A stretch of 14,739 bases of DNA, taken from contig CAYRUO010000027.1 of assembly GCA_964427505.1 (NCBI GenBank), positions 1-14,739 on the forward strand, written 5' to 3'. The notes below the pieces were generated by a model that ran no database searches, was not told the DNA's origin, and worked only from the letters and a program-made list of their open reading frames with translations. The translations under genes and the position numbers were made by a program. Source of the DNA: Thermanaerothrix sp034436175. GTDB lineage: Bacteria > Chloroflexota > Anaerolineae > Anaerolineales > Anaerolineaceae. Shown one piece after another: positions 14,142 to 14,739 of the stretch (the stretch's first letter is position 1; each line of letters opens with the position of its first letter).

Positions 14142-14739
14142 ATGAACTTACCTTTCTCTTGGCTACGGCGCCCTAAGGTGCACGTTGGCGTCTTGCTTTT
14201 ACTCAGCCTGCTCATCCTTTTACCCCGCCTGGTGCAGCCCGATTTTGGCCTGCTCGATGACGGACGCACCCTGAGCGTGGCATCCCAGATCATGCAAGGA
14301 CATTGGCAAGTGGATTTTGACCGCGAGGCAGGGCGCTTTCGCCCCGTTTATTGGGCCTACAACGCACTGCTTTACCGGCTGGCGGGCACAAACCCGCGCG
14401 GGTGGTTCCTAGGTAACCTGGTGTTGTTGAGTGCGGCGGCGTGGCTTCTTTACCGCTGGGTGAGCCGCCGCTCCGGCCGGCCCCTGGTAGGGTTGGGAGC
14501 GGGAGTGCTCTTCCTCTTCTCCGGGCCGGTGGTGGAGAGTTTTTACACCCTCTCCAAAAGTGAACCGTTGCAGGTGGTGTTGATCCTGGGCGCGCTCAAC
14601 CTAATCTATGCCCTGCCGGCACACGGATTGCGACGGTGGGACTGGCGCGCCGCCGCTGCCGCCTTGTTACTGTTCCTGGCCGCCGGGGTCAAAGAGACCA
14701 CGCTGGTGATGATCCCGATTGGGTTGGGCTGGGCTGGGC
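14142..14739 (+). CDS. multi-spanning membrane protein, N-terminal part (cut by window edge), possibly GT-C type
   Basis: An open frame runs from ATG at 14142 to the end of the window: 199 codons beginning MNLPFSWLRRPKVHV. A first membrane segment (about residues 15-30) is followed by PDFGLLDDGRTLS and then RFRPVYWAYNALLYRLAG. The acidic pair Asp39-Asp40 in the first outer loop and the later RPVYW resemble GT-C glycosyltransferases and related polyprenyl-sugar enzymes, but the similarity is loose. Several more hydrophobic segments follow (about 87-105, 113-130, 140-157, 168-185). A weak AAGG lies about 9 bases upstream, and an in-frame stop lies at 14112. It may be a second envelope glycosyltransferase. 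Confidence 0.8.
   Translation, partial: MNLPFSWLRRPKVHVGVLLLLSLLILLPRLVQPDFGLLDDGRTLSVASQIMQGHWQVDFDREAGRFRPVYWAYNALLYRLAGTNPRGWFLGNLVLLSAAAWLLYRWVSRRSGRPLVGLGAGVLFLFSGPVVESFYTLSKSEPLQVVLILGALNLIYALPAHGLRRWDWRAAAAALLLFLAAGVKETTLVMIPIGLGWAG

Overview
The window is GC-rich bacterial DNA. I infer a member of the Chloroflexota (Anaerolineae-like). The grounds are the GC-rich codon use, a guanylate kinase P-loop reading GPSGVGKD, a PKD-type surface lipoprotein, a GT-C membrane enzyme and a long CRISPR array with a 37-nt repeat. No rRNA or other marker gene is present, so the placement is only moderately secure.

Layout. (1) 1-617: the last 32 codons of a plus-strand gene, then a strong hairpin, a textbook intrinsic terminator and a second terminator-like hairpin, with no other credible gene. 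(2) 618-6812, all on the minus strand: guanylate kinase (gmk), a rhomboid protease overlapping it by 4 nt (ATGA), a GT-C family glycosyltransferase 18 bp further on, then an 884-residue PKD lipoprotein with its own sigma70-type promoter and a membrane-anchored rhodanese. (3) 6813-6909: a divergent promoter region feeding gmk leftwards and an FmdB-type zinc-ribbon protein rightwards. (4) 7308-8597, minus: a membrane-anchored HExxH metallopeptidase that converges on FmdB with shared stop-codon bases (CTAG). (5) 8598-8913: a gene-free stretch with a 79-nt structured inverted-repeat element. (6) 8914-11889: a CRISPR array of 41 repeats and 40 spacers with no cas genes in view. A promoter at 11906-11933, the decayed repeats at the left end and a GAAAC-type repeat 3' end all say it is transcribed leftwards on the minus strand. 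(7) 11890-12115: the leader and a gene-free stretch with nested inverted repeats. (8) 12116-14032, minus: an ABC-F ATPase. (9) 14142-14739, plus: the N-terminal part of a multi-spanning membrane protein, cut by the window edge.

How the genes fit together. The leftward block mixes one housekeeping enzyme with envelope functions (intramembrane proteolysis, sugar transfer from a lipid carrier, a lipoprotein, a periplasm-facing or surface rhodanese). Nothing shows that they form one pathway. The CRISPR array sits alone between chromosomal-type genes, so its Cas proteins must be encoded elsewhere if it is active.

Most interesting points: a triplicated, two-cysteine domain at the end of the lipoprotein that I do not recognise; ten copies of the palindrome GGCCGGCC outside the array; a block of four variant repeats at the old end of the array; and two structured intergenic elements that may be RNAs.
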